Numbered from the stretch's first letter, positions 55,453 to 64,000 are shown. The stretch: 64,000 bases of DNA from an uncultured Lachnospiraceae bacterium (GCA_910587635.1 CAJUNB010000027.1:62001-126000); one strand, 5' to 3'. Numbers and translations: made by a program. Notes: generated from the sequence alone by a model not told the origin.

Positions 55453-56163
55453 TTATCCCAGGTGATTAGCCTGTTCTTCTATCCGTATGATCTTTCCGTC
55501 CTTAATATGAAATATTCGGTCCGCAAAAGCGGCCAGCTCATTGTCATGAGTTACCATAATAAGTGTCTGTTGCTTCTCCCGCACCACTTTCTGCATCAGT
55601 TCCATCACTTCCCTCGATGTGGCTGAATCCAGGTTACCTGTAGGCTCATCCGCAAAGATAATTTCCGGCTCTACTACCAGTGCCCTGGCTACGCCCACTC
55701 TCTGCTGCTGCCCTCCCGACATCTGTGTAGGTCTGTGTTTTTTGTACTTTTTCAACCCTACCATATCCAGCATCAGCTCCGCCTTTTTCTGGCGCCTCTT
55801 TCTGTCCATCCCCTGAAATGTCAGTGGCAGCGCCACATTTTCCACTGCATTCATCGTCGACATCAGATTAAAGGACTGAAAGATAAATCCGATATGAGCC
55901 TGCCGGAATCGGACAAGTTCATTTTCGCTTTTTTTCTCCATATGTTCACCGGCAATGACAATCTCACCCTTTGTAGGCTTTTCCAGCCCTGCCAGCATAT
56001 TGAGCAGTGTGGACTTACCGGAGCCGGAGGCTCCTACGATGGCACAGAACTCTCCTCTGTGGATGGAAAAATCCACACCGTTTAAAGCCCGCACCTTTGT
56101 CTCCCCCACCCGGTATATTTTATACAGATCTTTTACGGTTATGACATTTTTACTGTCTTCCAT
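55453..56163 (-). CDS. ABC transporter ATP-binding protein (MacB/LolD class)
   Basis: A 236-residue ATPase. Walker A is GASGSGKST (about residue 40), the Q-loop lies in IGFIFQSFNLM, the signature is MSGGQQQR (about 143), Walker B is IIFADEPTGNLDS (about 163), and the H-loop is MVTHDNELA. The class-specific DLYKIYRVGETKVRALNGVDF at the N-terminus marks it as the partner of a MacB/FtsX-type permease. It is the first gene of the three-gene module, 45 bp downstream of holA, and may be in the same transcript as the competence cluster. Confidence 0.93.
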   Translation of the reverse strand: MEDSKNVITVKDLYKIYRVGETKVRALNGVDFSIHRGEFCAIVGASGSGKSTLLNMLAGLEKPTKGEIVIAGEHMEKKSENELVRFRQAHIGFIFQSFNLMSTMNAVENVALPLTFQGMDRKRRQKKAELMLDMVGLKKYKKHRPTQMSGGQQQRVGVARALVVEPEIIFADEPTGNLDSATSREVMELMQKVVREKQQTLIMVTHDNELAAFADRIFHIKDGKIIRIEEQANHLG

Positions 56164-56207
56164 CCTTTCTCCATCCTTTTCTGAGGGGAACTACACTGTC
56201 TTTCAGA

Positions 56208-57182
56208 TTATTGACTATATTCAATAATCAAAAGCTCTACTCCCAACACATCGTTTATCCTGCCTGTCTTCACCTTTTCCTCCGTCTCCACACAGGCATT
56301 TACCGCCTTTTTCAGTCCGTCCGTTGGAAACCGGGACGCCTGAGCGGCATATTTGCCCACAAGAAAATCCCTCAGCCCCGTCTTTCCTGCTATCGTTCGG
56401 TTATCATACCCTTTTTTTCTGCACTCTTTTACCTGCATCAGCAGATTGAACTGTCTTCCGATCAAAAACAATATCCGCATGGGCGGCTCTTTGAGTGCCA
56501 GCAGATCATAATACAGTGCCAACGCCTTTTTCTGCTTTTTCTCTGCCAGAGCACTTATCATATCAAAAATCTGATTGGACACTTTTCTCGTACAGATTTT
56601 GTCAATATCTTCCTCCGTAATCGTATTCCGATCTGCCGTATAACAAAACAGCTTTTCCAGCTCCATACGGATATTTGCCATATCTGTTCCTGTCTTTTCC
56701 AGAAAATAGCGAATGCTGTGTTCCGTGATTCCTTTCTTCTCCCTGGCAGCCATTCCGGCAATCCACCGACACAGTGTATTCTCATCCTGAACCGAAAATT
56801 CCGTAATACGACCTGTTTCTTTTACTGCTTTATAGAGCCTGCTTCGCTTATCCACCTCTTCTTCTATAAAAACAAAATACGCCGCATCCGCTGCCCTTTT
56901 CAGATACTCTGCCAGCGCCTCTCCTCCCTTTTTGAACAGACCACTGTCTTCTACGATAATGACCCGCCTTGGCGCCAGAAAGGGAAGCGTCTCCGCCAGA
57001 TCGATGATCTCTCCGGTATCAGTATCCTTCCCCTGAAAATAGTGACAATTCATCGTATCTTCTCCTGCAAGCGCGCTGCGCAGTCTGTCTCTGTACTGCT
57101 TACGCAAATAGGCCTCCTGTCCCCACAGCAAATAGACTTTTTTCAATTGTCCTGTCTTGATATCTTCATTCAGCTGTTTCAT
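56208..57182 (-). CDS. holA: DNA polymerase III delta subunit
   Basis: HolA (delta) opens the beta clamp in the clamp-loader complex. The 324-residue length fits. It begins MKQLNEDIKTGQLKKVYLLWGQEAYLRKQYRDRL, a standard start for Firmicutes delta proteins, and has the AAA+-like fold without a functional P-loop. Later blocks include ETLPFLAPRRVIIVEDSGLF, VFIEEEVDKRSRLYKAVKE, and the C-terminal collar domain (ILFLIGRQFNLLMQVKECR). The gene follows comEC by 62 bp on the same strand, a conserved neighbour pair. Confidence 0.93.
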   Translation of the reverse strand: MKQLNEDIKTGQLKKVYLLWGQEAYLRKQYRDRLRSALAGEDTMNCHYFQGKDTDTGEIIDLAETLPFLAPRRVIIVEDSGLFKKGGEALAEYLKRAADAAYFVFIEEEVDKRSRLYKAVKETGRITEFSVQDENTLCRWIAGMAAREKKGITEHSIRYFLEKTGTDMANIRMELEKLFCYTADRNTITEEDIDKICTRKVSNQIFDMISALAEKKQKKALALYYDLLALKEPPMRILFLIGRQFNLLMQVKECRKKGYDNRTIAGKTGLRDFLVGKYAAQASRFPTDGLKKAVNACVETEEKVKTGRINDVLGVELLIIEYSQ

Positions 57183-57244
57183 CTCTTCTTATTTCTCTTT
57201 GCCATGCCCTCAATAAGACAAGGGAGCTTATCTTCCAAACCATA

Positions 57245-59503
57245 TCATTTGCCTCTTTTTTCATATCCTATTATAGACGAAAGCAGGGCGTTTGGAAAGA
57301 GCAAAGAACAGGGAAATGAAGGAATCTGTACTTCGCCTTTTCCCATATCCAGTCGAATGGCTCCTGTATCTTTTGTCACATATATCCTGCACCCCTTCTC
57401 CTCCAGCCGACATAATGTCTGCGTATCGGGATGTCCGTACCGGTTTTTTTCTCCACAGGAAATAAGGGCAATTTCCGGTCTGCATTTGGATAAAAGCAAC
57501 TCTTTACTTGATTCTCCCGAACCATGATGACCCACTTTCAATACCGTAATCTGTTCTAACTGCCTGGGATAGTTTTCTGCAAACGCCTCCTCTGCAGCTC
57601 CGTCCAGATCTCCGGTCAAAAGGGCAGAAAATGCCCCTGCATCCAGATACAGCACAAGAGAAGAGGCATTTCTGTCACTGTATTGCTTTTCTCTTTCGGG
57701 ATGCAGGCACCAAAATGTCAGATTATCTATTGTAAGCCTGTCCCCTGCCCCCATAGTACAGACACGAATCTTTGCCTTCACTGCCTCTTGCACGATCTTC
57801 TCATATGCCTCGTCCGTGGAGACGAGGGCAGGTAACACAAGAGTCCCAATCTCTATCCGTCTGTCCTGATTTGTTATCAGCTCCTCTATGCCACTGATAT
57901 GATCGCTGTCCATATGTGTCAGAAATATGTATTCTATCTTCCGTATCCCCTGGGATTTCAAATAGGGCAGCAAGGTATACTCTGCCAGCTTCTTTTCGGA
58001 ACTGCTGCCACAGTCTACCAATATGGTGTTTTCCTTGTCACTTCGTATTACAATACCGTCTCCCTGCCCCACATCCAGCATTGTCAATGTATTCCCCGGA
58101 TGAAACGTATGTGTCAGTATCCACAGAGCGCTCCCCAGCCAAAAAATTACCCAGTAACCCGTCATATACTTTTTCAGTAAAAAAAAGACGAGCAACAGGC
58201 TATAGTACATTACAATCTGCACCGGTGCAGGCTGTCCTGTTATCCAAATGCTTCCCGGCAGTCTTTCTGCCAGACAGCAGCACATCCGAAAAGTCCAGAG
58301 AATCCAATGCACCGGTAAAAAAAGCATTCTGCCAAAAGAAACAGAAAACATTCCCCCGGCCATTGCGCCCAGTCCCAGTGCCATTACGACACTCATCAGC
58401 GGTATCACAAGTAAATTCAGGAAAAAAGAATAAATGGGAAACACAAAATAATCTTTCAAAATAATCGGTAATGTAACGATACAAATAGAAATGCCGGCCA
58501 AAAATGGTCTGATACCCCTGCTGCTCCAGGTTTGTTCCAAAATGGGATACATCAGTTCCAGGCCGAGGATGGCTCCGTAAGACAAAAGGAAACCGCTCTG
58601 TAACAGCAAAAGAGGCCGCCCGACGGCCAGTATCAGCGCAGATACTGACAGCAGTGTCATTCGGTGGCAGCTCCGTCCCGTTATCTCCGCCACAAGCCCA
58701 AAGACAAACATCATCCCCGCCCGCCAGGAAGAGGGACTCCCTCCTGCCATAACGACATAAGAGAGCAATACAATACCCGATAAAATCCCTGCTGCCGGAA
58801 CGGGAAGCCATAGTTTTCTCAAGACCCGATATAGCCCCAATCCCAGAAAGGAAATGTGCAGGCCGGAGATGGCCAGTATATGTGAAATTCCGTTTTCCTG
58901 GTACAGTTTCCTGATATCCGGTGAAAGAGCATTTTTATCTCCCAGCAGCATCGCCTGTAAAATTCCCGCGTCTTCTCCTCCCACCTGTGACAGTAAGGCC
59001 GACATTTTCTGTCTGCACACAGACAATGCCTGCCTGTAACCATTGTAAGTCTCTCCCCGCTTCACGATTTTGGCGTTTGTCACGTAAAACTCCACGCCCT
59101 TTGCTCTGTAATAAGCACATACGTCAAATCCTCCTGGATTACGACTGTGCTGAAATCTCTCCGCTTTTCCCTCTATCACCACCCGTTCTCCATACAGAGG
59201 CAGCACTTCTCCTTCCTCCATATAGCATAAAACGCCCTTGGCTTTTTTCTCTGTCATATTCTGTTTTCTGTTTTTATCAGGGGATGTCCCGTTACAGAAT
59301 GTAACGGTATGTAAAGAAATGATATACTGCCTTTGTTGACCGTCCTTTTCCTTCTCCTCGATCTGTCCTACCGTACCCAGGACAATGACGTTACTGCCCG
59401 GAGCCTCTTGCGAAAAAGGCTCCCAGGGGCAATCCATCCATGCTGTGAAAAAAAGTAATACCAGTACACAAAAGCAGCATTTACACAATGTATACCGCTT
59501 CAA
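57245..59503 (-). CDS. comEC: DNA uptake channel protein ComEC/Rec2
   Basis: ComEC forms the pore through which single-stranded DNA enters competent cells. The 752-residue protein has an N-terminal DUF4131-like region with an OB part, the competence domain (GDKNALSPDIRKLYQENGISHILAISGLHISFLGL, about residue 195-230) with about eight helices, and a C-terminal metallo-beta-lactamase domain (about 470-700). Its metal site shows DVGQGDGIVI, HMDSDHISGIEEL, LLTGDLD and LKVGHHGS. The start is TTG with AAGGAGA 5 bases upstream. It lies 39 bp after the GerMN lipoprotein gene. No pilus or comEB/comGA genes are in this window. Confidence 0.95.
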   Translation of the reverse strand: MKRYTLCKCCFCVLVLLFFTAWMDCPWEPFSQEAPGSNVIVLGTVGQIEEKEKDGQQRQYIISLHTVTFCNGTSPDKNRKQNMTEKKAKGVLCYMEEGEVLPLYGERVVIEGKAERFQHSRNPGGFDVCAYYRAKGVEFYVTNAKIVKRGETYNGYRQALSVCRQKMSALLSQVGGEDAGILQAMLLGDKNALSPDIRKLYQENGISHILAISGLHISFLGLGLYRVLRKLWLPVPAAGILSGIVLLSYVVMAGGSPSSWRAGMMFVFGLVAEITGRSCHRMTLLSVSALILAVGRPLLLLQSGFLLSYGAILGLELMYPILEQTWSSRGIRPFLAGISICIVTLPIILKDYFVFPIYSFFLNLLVIPLMSVVMALGLGAMAGGMFSVSFGRMLFLPVHWILWTFRMCCCLAERLPGSIWITGQPAPVQIVMYYSLLLVFFLLKKYMTGYWVIFWLGSALWILTHTFHPGNTLTMLDVGQGDGIVIRSDKENTILVDCGSSSEKKLAEYTLLPYLKSQGIRKIEYIFLTHMDSDHISGIEELITNQDRRIEIGTLVLPALVSTDEAYEKIVQEAVKAKIRVCTMGAGDRLTIDNLTFWCLHPEREKQYSDRNASSLVLYLDAGAFSALLTGDLDGAAEEAFAENYPRQLEQITVLKVGHHGSGESSKELLLSKCRPEIALISCGEKNRYGHPDTQTLCRLEEKGCRIYVTKDTGAIRLDMGKGEVQIPSFPCSLLFPNALLSSIIGYEKRGK

Positions 59504-59542
59504 CCGTTCTCCTTTTATACTTACTTTTCTTGTTTTGTCGTT

Positions 59543-60457
59543 TTAGCTGTCTATCAGTTCCAGATTCCTTTCAAAAATCGTGGAAAAAGGAATACTTTCC
59601 CGATAAGTTCCCTCCGTATCCCCATTGATGGAGATCTGCACTTTGTTCACATTGGACAGTTCCACAAGGGAATTGGTAATCGAATAAATCGTCACTTCCG
59701 ATGTCACATTTGTCATCTGAGTCAAAAAGCTTTCATTCAGATTGACATAACAGATTCCATCTTTTACCGTGACACTGTTTACCTTTGTCTCGGGGTTGAT
59801 CGTCGGATAGATTTCTTCATTATTGGGTCCTTTGATCAGCTGCTCCACTACAAGCTTTTCCATGGAAATATTCGTATTGTACACTACGGAACGATTGGCT
59901 TCTACCAGCTTCGTACCGCTTTCATCTGTAAAATAGAGTATCAGGCGTACCTTTTCATAGGTGTTGATTTCATCTCCCGCATTATCTATAAACATGGATG
60001 CCTCCATGATGCCGATGGGATTACCTGACCGGTCGGTGAGCGGATCATTTCTCACCTTCATGGACACAAACTCCACTCCATCTGCCTGAGTCAGTGTACG
60101 CACAAGCGCTGCCCTTGTAAGCACTTCTACAGCAGGCTCCAGATTGCGATAGCTCTCATCCACAGTCAAAATGACCTGTTCCTCTTCCCTGGATACGTCC
60201 AGCACCGAAAAGCCGCTGTCAATCACGGCCTTATACTCCGCATCCTCCGGCGCTATTGCCATTGTCTGCAACAGTTCTGTAATCTGTTGCTCCGGCTCTG
60301 TCGCCTGCAGTAAATGGGGTTCGCTGCTGATTTTTGTTTCCTCTTTATTGATATAGTATACATCTACTATCTGGCCATCTTCCGCTTCACTGGCTTTTCC
60401 ACAGCCCGAAAGCAGGATGCAAACCATCAAAAGCAACAGATATTCTGCCTTTTTCAT
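59543..60457 (-). CDS. GerMN-domain lipoprotein
   Basis: A 304-residue lipoprotein. The signal peptide has a lipobox LSGC (about residue 19). The mature protein has two GerMN-like domains: about 30-145 (VDVYYINKEETKISSEPHLL...) and about 165-300 (KVRLILYFTDESGTKLVEANRSV..., with EKLVVEQLIKGPNNEEIYPTINPETKVNSVTVKDGICYVNLNESF split across the core). In Lachnospiraceae and Bacilli such proteins follow sensor kinase genes, and the LpqB family in actinobacteria is a partner of a kinase. AAAGGTG precedes the ATG, 20 bp after the kinase stop. It could act as an extracytoplasmic modulator of the kinase, an inference from position. Confidence 0.87.
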   Translation of the reverse strand: MKKAEYLLLLMVCILLSGCGKASEAEDGQIVDVYYINKEETKISSEPHLLQATEPEQQITELLQTMAIAPEDAEYKAVIDSGFSVLDVSREEEQVILTVDESYRNLEPAVEVLTRAALVRTLTQADGVEFVSMKVRNDPLTDRSGNPIGIMEASMFIDNAGDEINTYEKVRLILYFTDESGTKLVEANRSVVYNTNISMEKLVVEQLIKGPNNEEIYPTINPETKVNSVTVKDGICYVNLNESFLTQMTNVTSEVTIYSITNSLVELSNVNKVQISINGDTEGTYRESIPFSTIFERNLELIDS

Positions 60458-60477
60458 AAAACACCTTTCACTTCCCG

Positions 60478-61956
60478 TTATACAGGATGAATCAGTGGAA
60501 TCTTTACCGTAAAGGTAGTTCCTTTTCCCTCTTCACTCATAACCTTGATCGATCCTCTGTGCATCAAAACAGCACTTCTTGTAATGGCAAGTCCCAGTCC
60601 TGTCCCGCCTATTTCTCTTGAATGAGATTTATCTACCCGATAAAATCTCTCGTAAATATGCTCCTGTTCTTCCTCCGGGATTCCCATACCGGAATCCGAA
60701 ATTTCCACAGTAAAAAACTGATGGTCTGCATCCAGTCTGACTCTGACCCAGCCCTGGGGCTCATTATATTTAATGGCATTCTCTACCAGATTGGACAGAG
60801 CAAGCGTCAGCTTCACTTCATCCACTTCCGCTGTCACCTGACGGATACTTTCATAGATCACTTCCACATTTTTCTGTCTGGCGATGGGACGGAGCCGTTT
60901 CAGTATCAGCTCCAACAGTTCATTGATATCCATGGAAGTCACATCCATATCCGCAGCTTTCTTATCCATCTTGACAATAGAGAGCAAATCATTGATAATC
61001 TTGCTCTCCCGCTCGATTTCATTGGCAATATCTGTCATAAACTCTTTATATAGCTCTACTGGCACTTCTTCCTGCATCATCAGGGAATCTGCCAATACTT
61101 TCATGGAAGTCAGAGGTGTCTTCAGTTCATGGGACACATTGGCCACAAACTCCTGACGGGAATCATCCAGTACCTTCATTCTTCCAAGCAGCTGGTTAAA
61201 TGCATCTACAATATGTTCCGTCTCCACATAGTCATTGACAGAAATCTCTTCATCCGTGAATCCTGCCTTGACTGCATTGATCGCCTGAGTGACCCGTTCA
61301 AAAGGAATTGTAAGAAAATGTGACATGGCAAAAGCAATGGCCACCATAAAAATAAAAATAATAAACTCAACGATCAACGCCTTTCTGTTCAAAATTTCAA
61401 GAGTCGTCGTGATCGTATCCGTGGAAACACTTGTCAGCATCACACCATCTACCAGACCTGACGTACCATCCTGTTGCGTGCCTCCTTTGACATTAGATGT
61501 GAGATTCCCAATAGGCGTGGTAATTTCAATATAACCATTCTTCCGATCATAATTGGTAGTGCTGTTCCCCTTGAAACATCGGATGACCTCTTCTGAAATA
61601 ACTGTCTTCCCTTCACTGAGCGCATAGGTATCTTTTACGACCTTGAAGTTCTGATCTACGATAATCACACGGCCATCATACAAATTGGAAAGCTGCTCCA
61701 GTTCCGTATTGATTATTTCCGAAGAAGTGTCATGGAGGTATCCATAAGTGATCAGGTGGTTTGCCAGGATCTTAAACTGATTCTGTACATCAGCAATCCT
61801 TACATTCACCGCCCGATCCTCATAATTCTGCAAAATTGCCAGCCGTGTCACCGTACTGGGAATAATACCTGCCAGTAAGATAATGAAAAAAAGACGTGCC
61901 TTCAGACTTTTCAGAATATTTATTTTCCTCAAATATTTCTTACATCTGCCAAACAT
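60478..61956 (-). CDS. Sensor histidine kinase (WalK/PhoR-like) with HAMP domain
   Basis: A 492-residue membrane kinase. TM1 lies about residues 22-40, then an extracytoplasmic region of about 145 residues, TM2 about 185-208, and a HAMP domain. The H-box is VANVSHELKTPLTSM (phospho-acceptor His, about residue 272), with N-box NLVENAIKYNEP, G1 DSGMGIPEEEQEHIYERFYR and G2 GGTGLGLAI. There is no PAS domain, unlike classical WalK. The preferred ATG at 61956 has GGAG 8 bases upstream, 13 bp after the regulator stop; the longer reading frame would overlap the regulator gene. Its partner is the response regulator upstream. Confidence 0.94.
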   Translation of the reverse strand: MFGRCKKYLRKINILKSLKARLFFIILLAGIIPSTVTRLAILQNYEDRAVNVRIADVQNQFKILANHLITYGYLHDTSSEIINTELEQLSNLYDGRVIIVDQNFKVVKDTYALSEGKTVISEEVIRCFKGNSTTNYDRKNGYIEITTPIGNLTSNVKGGTQQDGTSGLVDGVMLTSVSTDTITTTLEILNRKALIVEFIIFIFMVAIAFAMSHFLTIPFERVTQAINAVKAGFTDEEISVNDYVETEHIVDAFNQLLGRMKVLDDSRQEFVANVSHELKTPLTSMKVLADSLMMQEEVPVELYKEFMTDIANEIERESKIINDLLSIVKMDKKAADMDVTSMDINELLELILKRLRPIARQKNVEVIYESIRQVTAEVDEVKLTLALSNLVENAIKYNEPQGWVRVRLDADHQFFTVEISDSGMGIPEEEQEHIYERFYRVDKSHSREIGGTGLGLAITRSAVLMHRGSIKVMSEEGKGTTFTVKIPLIHPV

Positions 61957-61969
61957 CAAATAAGCTCCG

Positions 61970-62662
61970 TCAATGCTTAAAGTAATATCCAACGCCCCAT
62001 TTTGTATAGACATATTTAGGTTCGCTTGGATTTGTCTCTATCTTTTCCCGAAGTCTTCGGATATGGACATCCACAGTTCGCACATCTCCCGGATAATCAG
62101 CTCCCCATATGAGTTTCAGTAAACTCTCTCTGCCATACACTTTATTGGGATTTAAAACGAGTAATTCCAACACTTCAAATTCTCTGGCAGTCAGATTGAT
62201 CTCCCGACCGGCAATGGTCACTCTTCTGTTATCCCTGTCAATTCGCAGATCACCTGATTCTATGATTTTCGATTCTGCCGCCTCGGTTTTTTTCCTCGTA
62301 GTTGTCCGGCGCATGATCGCTTTTATCCGGGCTTTGACTTCCAGTATATTAAATGGCTTCGTAATATAATCATCTGCGCCATATTCCAGACCCAGTATTT
62401 TATCCATGTCTTCGCCTTTGGCCGTCAGCATCACAATCGGTACATTGGAAAAATCCCGTATCTGCTGACACACTTCCAACCCCGTGAGTTTTGGAAGCAT
62501 AATATCCAATAAAATGATATCATAATGGTTCTGCTGTGCCATCTCCAGCGCCTCTTCACCATCATAGGCGCAGTCCACTTCCATGCCATCCTGCTCCAGA
62601 CTGAAACGGATTCCTTTCACAATCAGTTTTTCGTCGTCTACTACCAATACCCTTTTTGCCAT
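61970..62662 (-). CDS. OmpR/PhoB-family response regulator (WalR-like)
   Basis: A 230-residue regulator with an N-terminal receiver domain (acidic pocket VVDDEK, phospho-acceptor Asp in DIILLDIMLP near residue 53, then MLTAKG and TKPFNILEV) and a C-terminal winged helix-turn-helix (LTAREFEVLELLVLNPNKVYGRESLLKLIWGADY and VDVHIRRLREKIE). Its sequence is close to WalR-type regulators that govern cell-wall genes. The lack of a walH/walI pair and a PAS-less kinase make an orthology claim uncertain. It sits 10 bp after comEA and 13 bp before the kinase gene. Confidence 0.95.
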   Translation of the reverse strand: MAKRVLVVDDEKLIVKGIRFSLEQDGMEVDCAYDGEEALEMAQQNHYDIILLDIMLPKLTGLEVCQQIRDFSNVPIVMLTAKGEDMDKILGLEYGADDYITKPFNILEVKARIKAIMRRTTTRKKTEAAESKIIESGDLRIDRDNRRVTIAGREINLTAREFEVLELLVLNPNKVYGRESLLKLIWGADYPGDVRTVDVHIRRLREKIETNPSEPKYVYTKWGVGYYFKH

Positions 62663-62672
62663 CTGCCTGCTC

Positions 62673-63458
62673 CTAATTCACTGTAATCTGTTCTTTTATC
62701 TTATCATATCCGCCCTGTTTGATACCGGCTACTTTCATAATATCTTCCTTTTGTGAAAAGTTCCCGTGTTCCATACGGTAAGCAATGATCGCCTCCGCCT
62801 TTCGCTCACCGATACCTGTCAAAGTACACAACTGCTCTTTTGCCGCCGTATTGATATTGACAAGTCCTCCTGATGCCTCATTCTCTTTGGCATCCGGTAT
62901 ATCTGTCATCCCTTTCGGATACTCCAGTCCGTTACTGTCCTCTGACAGTGTCCGGCTGTCCCTTCCTCTGCTGCCTGCCAGTTCTTCAGCCTCCTGCACT
63001 GTGGGAATCCAGATGCGCAGCCCGTCTGCCACACTAAGAGCCTGATTCACATAGTCTGTACAGGCCCCTTCCGTAAAACCGCCCGCTTTTTCAATCACAG
63101 TAAAGATACGGTCATCCGGTTCCATCTCATAGACTCCCGGTAACTGTACGGCACCACATATATAGACATAGCAAGGCTGCCCACAAAGTTCCTCCGATGA
63201 CAGAGCAGCTTCTGTCTCTGCCAGTCCCATACCCACATTTCCTGCACCTGCATTACCGATTTCTCCGCCGGTATCCGTTTCCCCATCCCAGTCATCGTAC
63301 CCGGCTTCAGGAACATTGTCCTGTAAGATGTCTTCATCATACACAACAATCTCATCCAGTCCGTCCGCTCGTTCTATTTTTCTCGTACATCCTGTCAAAA
63401 ATACCAAAACACAGAAAAATACAAGGGTAACTGTAACATTTATTGATTTGTTTTTCAT
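62673..63458 (-). CDS. comEA: ComEA-like DNA-binding lipoprotein
   Basis: ComEA binds incoming DNA at the cell surface during transformation. This 261-residue form carries a lipobox (LTGC, about residue 24), so it is anchored by lipid rather than a transmembrane helix. A flexible acidic Gly-rich stretch follows, then an SLBB domain (CYVYICGAVQLPGVYEMEPDDR, about 95-155), and a C-terminal helix-hairpin-helix domain (VNINTAAKEQLCTLTGIGERKAEAIIAYR, about 200-255). AGGAG precedes the ATG by 8 bases. It heads the cluster leading to the two-component system, comEC and holA. Confidence 0.9.
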   Translation of the reverse strand: MKNKSINVTVTLVFFCVLVFLTGCTRKIERADGLDEIVVYDEDILQDNVPEAGYDDWDGETDTGGEIGNAGAGNVGMGLAETEAALSSEELCGQPCYVYICGAVQLPGVYEMEPDDRIFTVIEKAGGFTEGACTDYVNQALSVADGLRIWIPTVQEAEELAGSRGRDSRTLSEDSNGLEYPKGMTDIPDAKENEASGGLVNINTAAKEQLCTLTGIGERKAEAIIAYRMEHGNFSQKEDIMKVAGIKQGGYDKIKEQITVN

Positions 63459-63511
63459 AAAATGGCTCCTTTTTTATCTGTGGAGCCTTTTCGCCGACTG
63501 TTTCTATTGTA

Positions 63512-63539
63512 TAAAAAAAGCCTTGCAAATGCAAGGCTT
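63512..63539 (-). terminator. Intrinsic terminator after the amylase-family gene
   Basis: On the minus strand AAGCCTTGC and GCAAGGCTT pair around a 4-nt loop and are followed by seven T residues. It separates the rightmost gene from comEA, whose promoter must lie in the remaining 54 bp. Confidence 0.93.
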
Positions 63540-63551
63540 CTAAAATAAATA

Positions 63552-64000
63552 TTATCGAAAGCTTTTGATCCAGTTTACAAGAGAATTATGGTAGACATTT
63601 TCCATAACCTCTCTGCGCATCCTCTCTGTCACCGGCCCATTCTGCTTCATTTTTTCCAAAATTCCCTCCTGTAACTCCTCTATGCTCATTTCTTCATAGG
63701 TGTTTGACACTTTGGCCGCAGCAGGCTCCTTTTCTTTCTTTTTTTCCGGTTTCTGCTCCTGTACCGGCTCCTTTTCTTTCTCTTCAGCCACAGGCAGCTT
63801 TTCCTCCGGCTCCTTTATCTCTTTTTCCGGCTCTCCGGCTACAGCGAACTCTATCGGCTCATATTCTTTCTGATACACCCCGGCCGGAAGAAAGATACTT
63901 CCCCCGTTTGCCCGTATCAAGGCAGTGAGTTTCCCGTTCTCCACCGATACTTTTTCTCCGCTCAGAGCATCTGTGTATTCTCCCGCATCAGACGCAGGAA
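63552..64000 (-). CDS. C-terminal part of a probable alpha-amylase-family (GH13) protein, cut by window edge
   Basis: The frame is open to the right edge and has no stop, so the gene continues beyond the window. The first visible residues (DAGEYTDALSGEKVSVENG, then LTALIRANGGSIFLP) resemble the closing beta-sandwich of GH13 enzymes, where DALSGE-type turns and a final strand precede the end. A charged tail of about 95 residues, almost all Glu, Lys and Pro (EKEIKEPEEKLPVAEEKE and repeats), follows. It ends with a helical MSIEELQEGILEKMKQNGPVTERMRREVMENVYHNSLVNWIKSF. The tail is unusual for this family. The family call depends on about 40 residues and is tentative. Confidence 0.6.
   Translation of the reverse strand, partial: PASDAGEYTDALSGEKVSVENGKLTALIRANGGSIFLPAGVYQKEYEPIEFAVAGEPEKEIKEPEEKLPVAEEKEKEPVQEQKPEKKKEKEPAAAKVSNTYEEMSIEELQEGILEKMKQNGPVTERMRREVMENVYHNSLVNWIKSFR

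Noticed and set aside
1..64000. CRISPR array, rRNA, transposase or integrase genes
   Set aside because: I looked for regularly spaced direct repeats, rRNA core sequences and DDE or recombinase motifs in the reading frames and saw none. The only tandem repeats are the two 108-bp units near purL.

Overview
This window is a 64-kb stretch of a low-to-medium GC Firmicutes chromosome, most likely a gut-type member of the Lachnospiraceae (Clostridia). The evidence is a set of conserved neighbourhoods rather than a marker gene: dacF/scpA/scpB, era-yqzL-recO beside a dimeric glycyl-tRNA synthetase, rpsU next to alaS, a fused single-chain PurL/PurQ, a 1417-residue fused acyl-CoA dehydratase activase, AmmeMemoRadiSam genes, QueH, and comEA/comEC/holA clustered with a two-component system. 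Almost every gene is on the minus strand. The plus-strand exceptions are a DMT transporter, the giant activase, an SGNH hydrolase, a BFD-type ferredoxin, two tRNAs and an SPFH protein. No rRNA, CRISPR array, transposase or clear prophage is visible.

Layout (minus-strand operons are read from high to low coordinates). 1-4056: dacF, a metallophosphoesterase, scpA and scpB, followed by a second, truncated D,D-carboxypeptidase gene. 4235-6586: a chemoreceptor and a PF06541 membrane protein. 6613-9606: rpsU with its own promoter and terminator, then alaS. 9629-17700: M16C peptidase, DUF4349 lipoprotein, era, yqzL, recO, a lipoprotein and glyS, which probably run on into alaS. 17910-20948: a DMT transporter facing an operon that encodes a rhomboid-like pseudoprotease, a truncated sigma-70-like protein and a small conserved protein. 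21216-25469: the giant activase. 25546-29656: a marR-MATE-amrBA-amrS operon with a 22-bp palindromic operator. 29827-35262: an SGNH hydrolase, a BlaI/M56 sensor pair and a zinc-ribbon/LRR membrane protein. 35508-38500: BFD protein, GH25 lysozyme, tRNA-Val, tRNA-Met and SPFH protein. 38519-45392: carA-carB-queH-argS. 45446-45744: a tandem, highly structured repeat element. 45745-50625: an unknown protein, a TetR regulator and purL. 50819-56163: an OFA-family MFS transporter and a MacB-like ABC module. 56208-63458: comEA, response regulator, histidine kinase, GerMN lipoprotein, comEC and holA. 63552-64000: the C-terminus of a probable alpha-amylase-family enzyme.

Most genes serve core functions: chromosome segregation, aminoacylation, ribosome assembly, carbamoyl phosphate and purine synthesis, DNA replication and uptake, and envelope maintenance. 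The parts that look least described are the intergenic repeat element between purL and carA, the MarR-controlled MATE/AmmeMemoRadiSam operon, and the operon pairing a rhomboid-like pseudoprotease with a sigma-like protein that lacks region 4. Several start codons were moved from the longest open frame to a position with a Shine-Dalgarno sequence; these cases are stated in the entries. All functional names rest on motif recognition by eye, with no database search.
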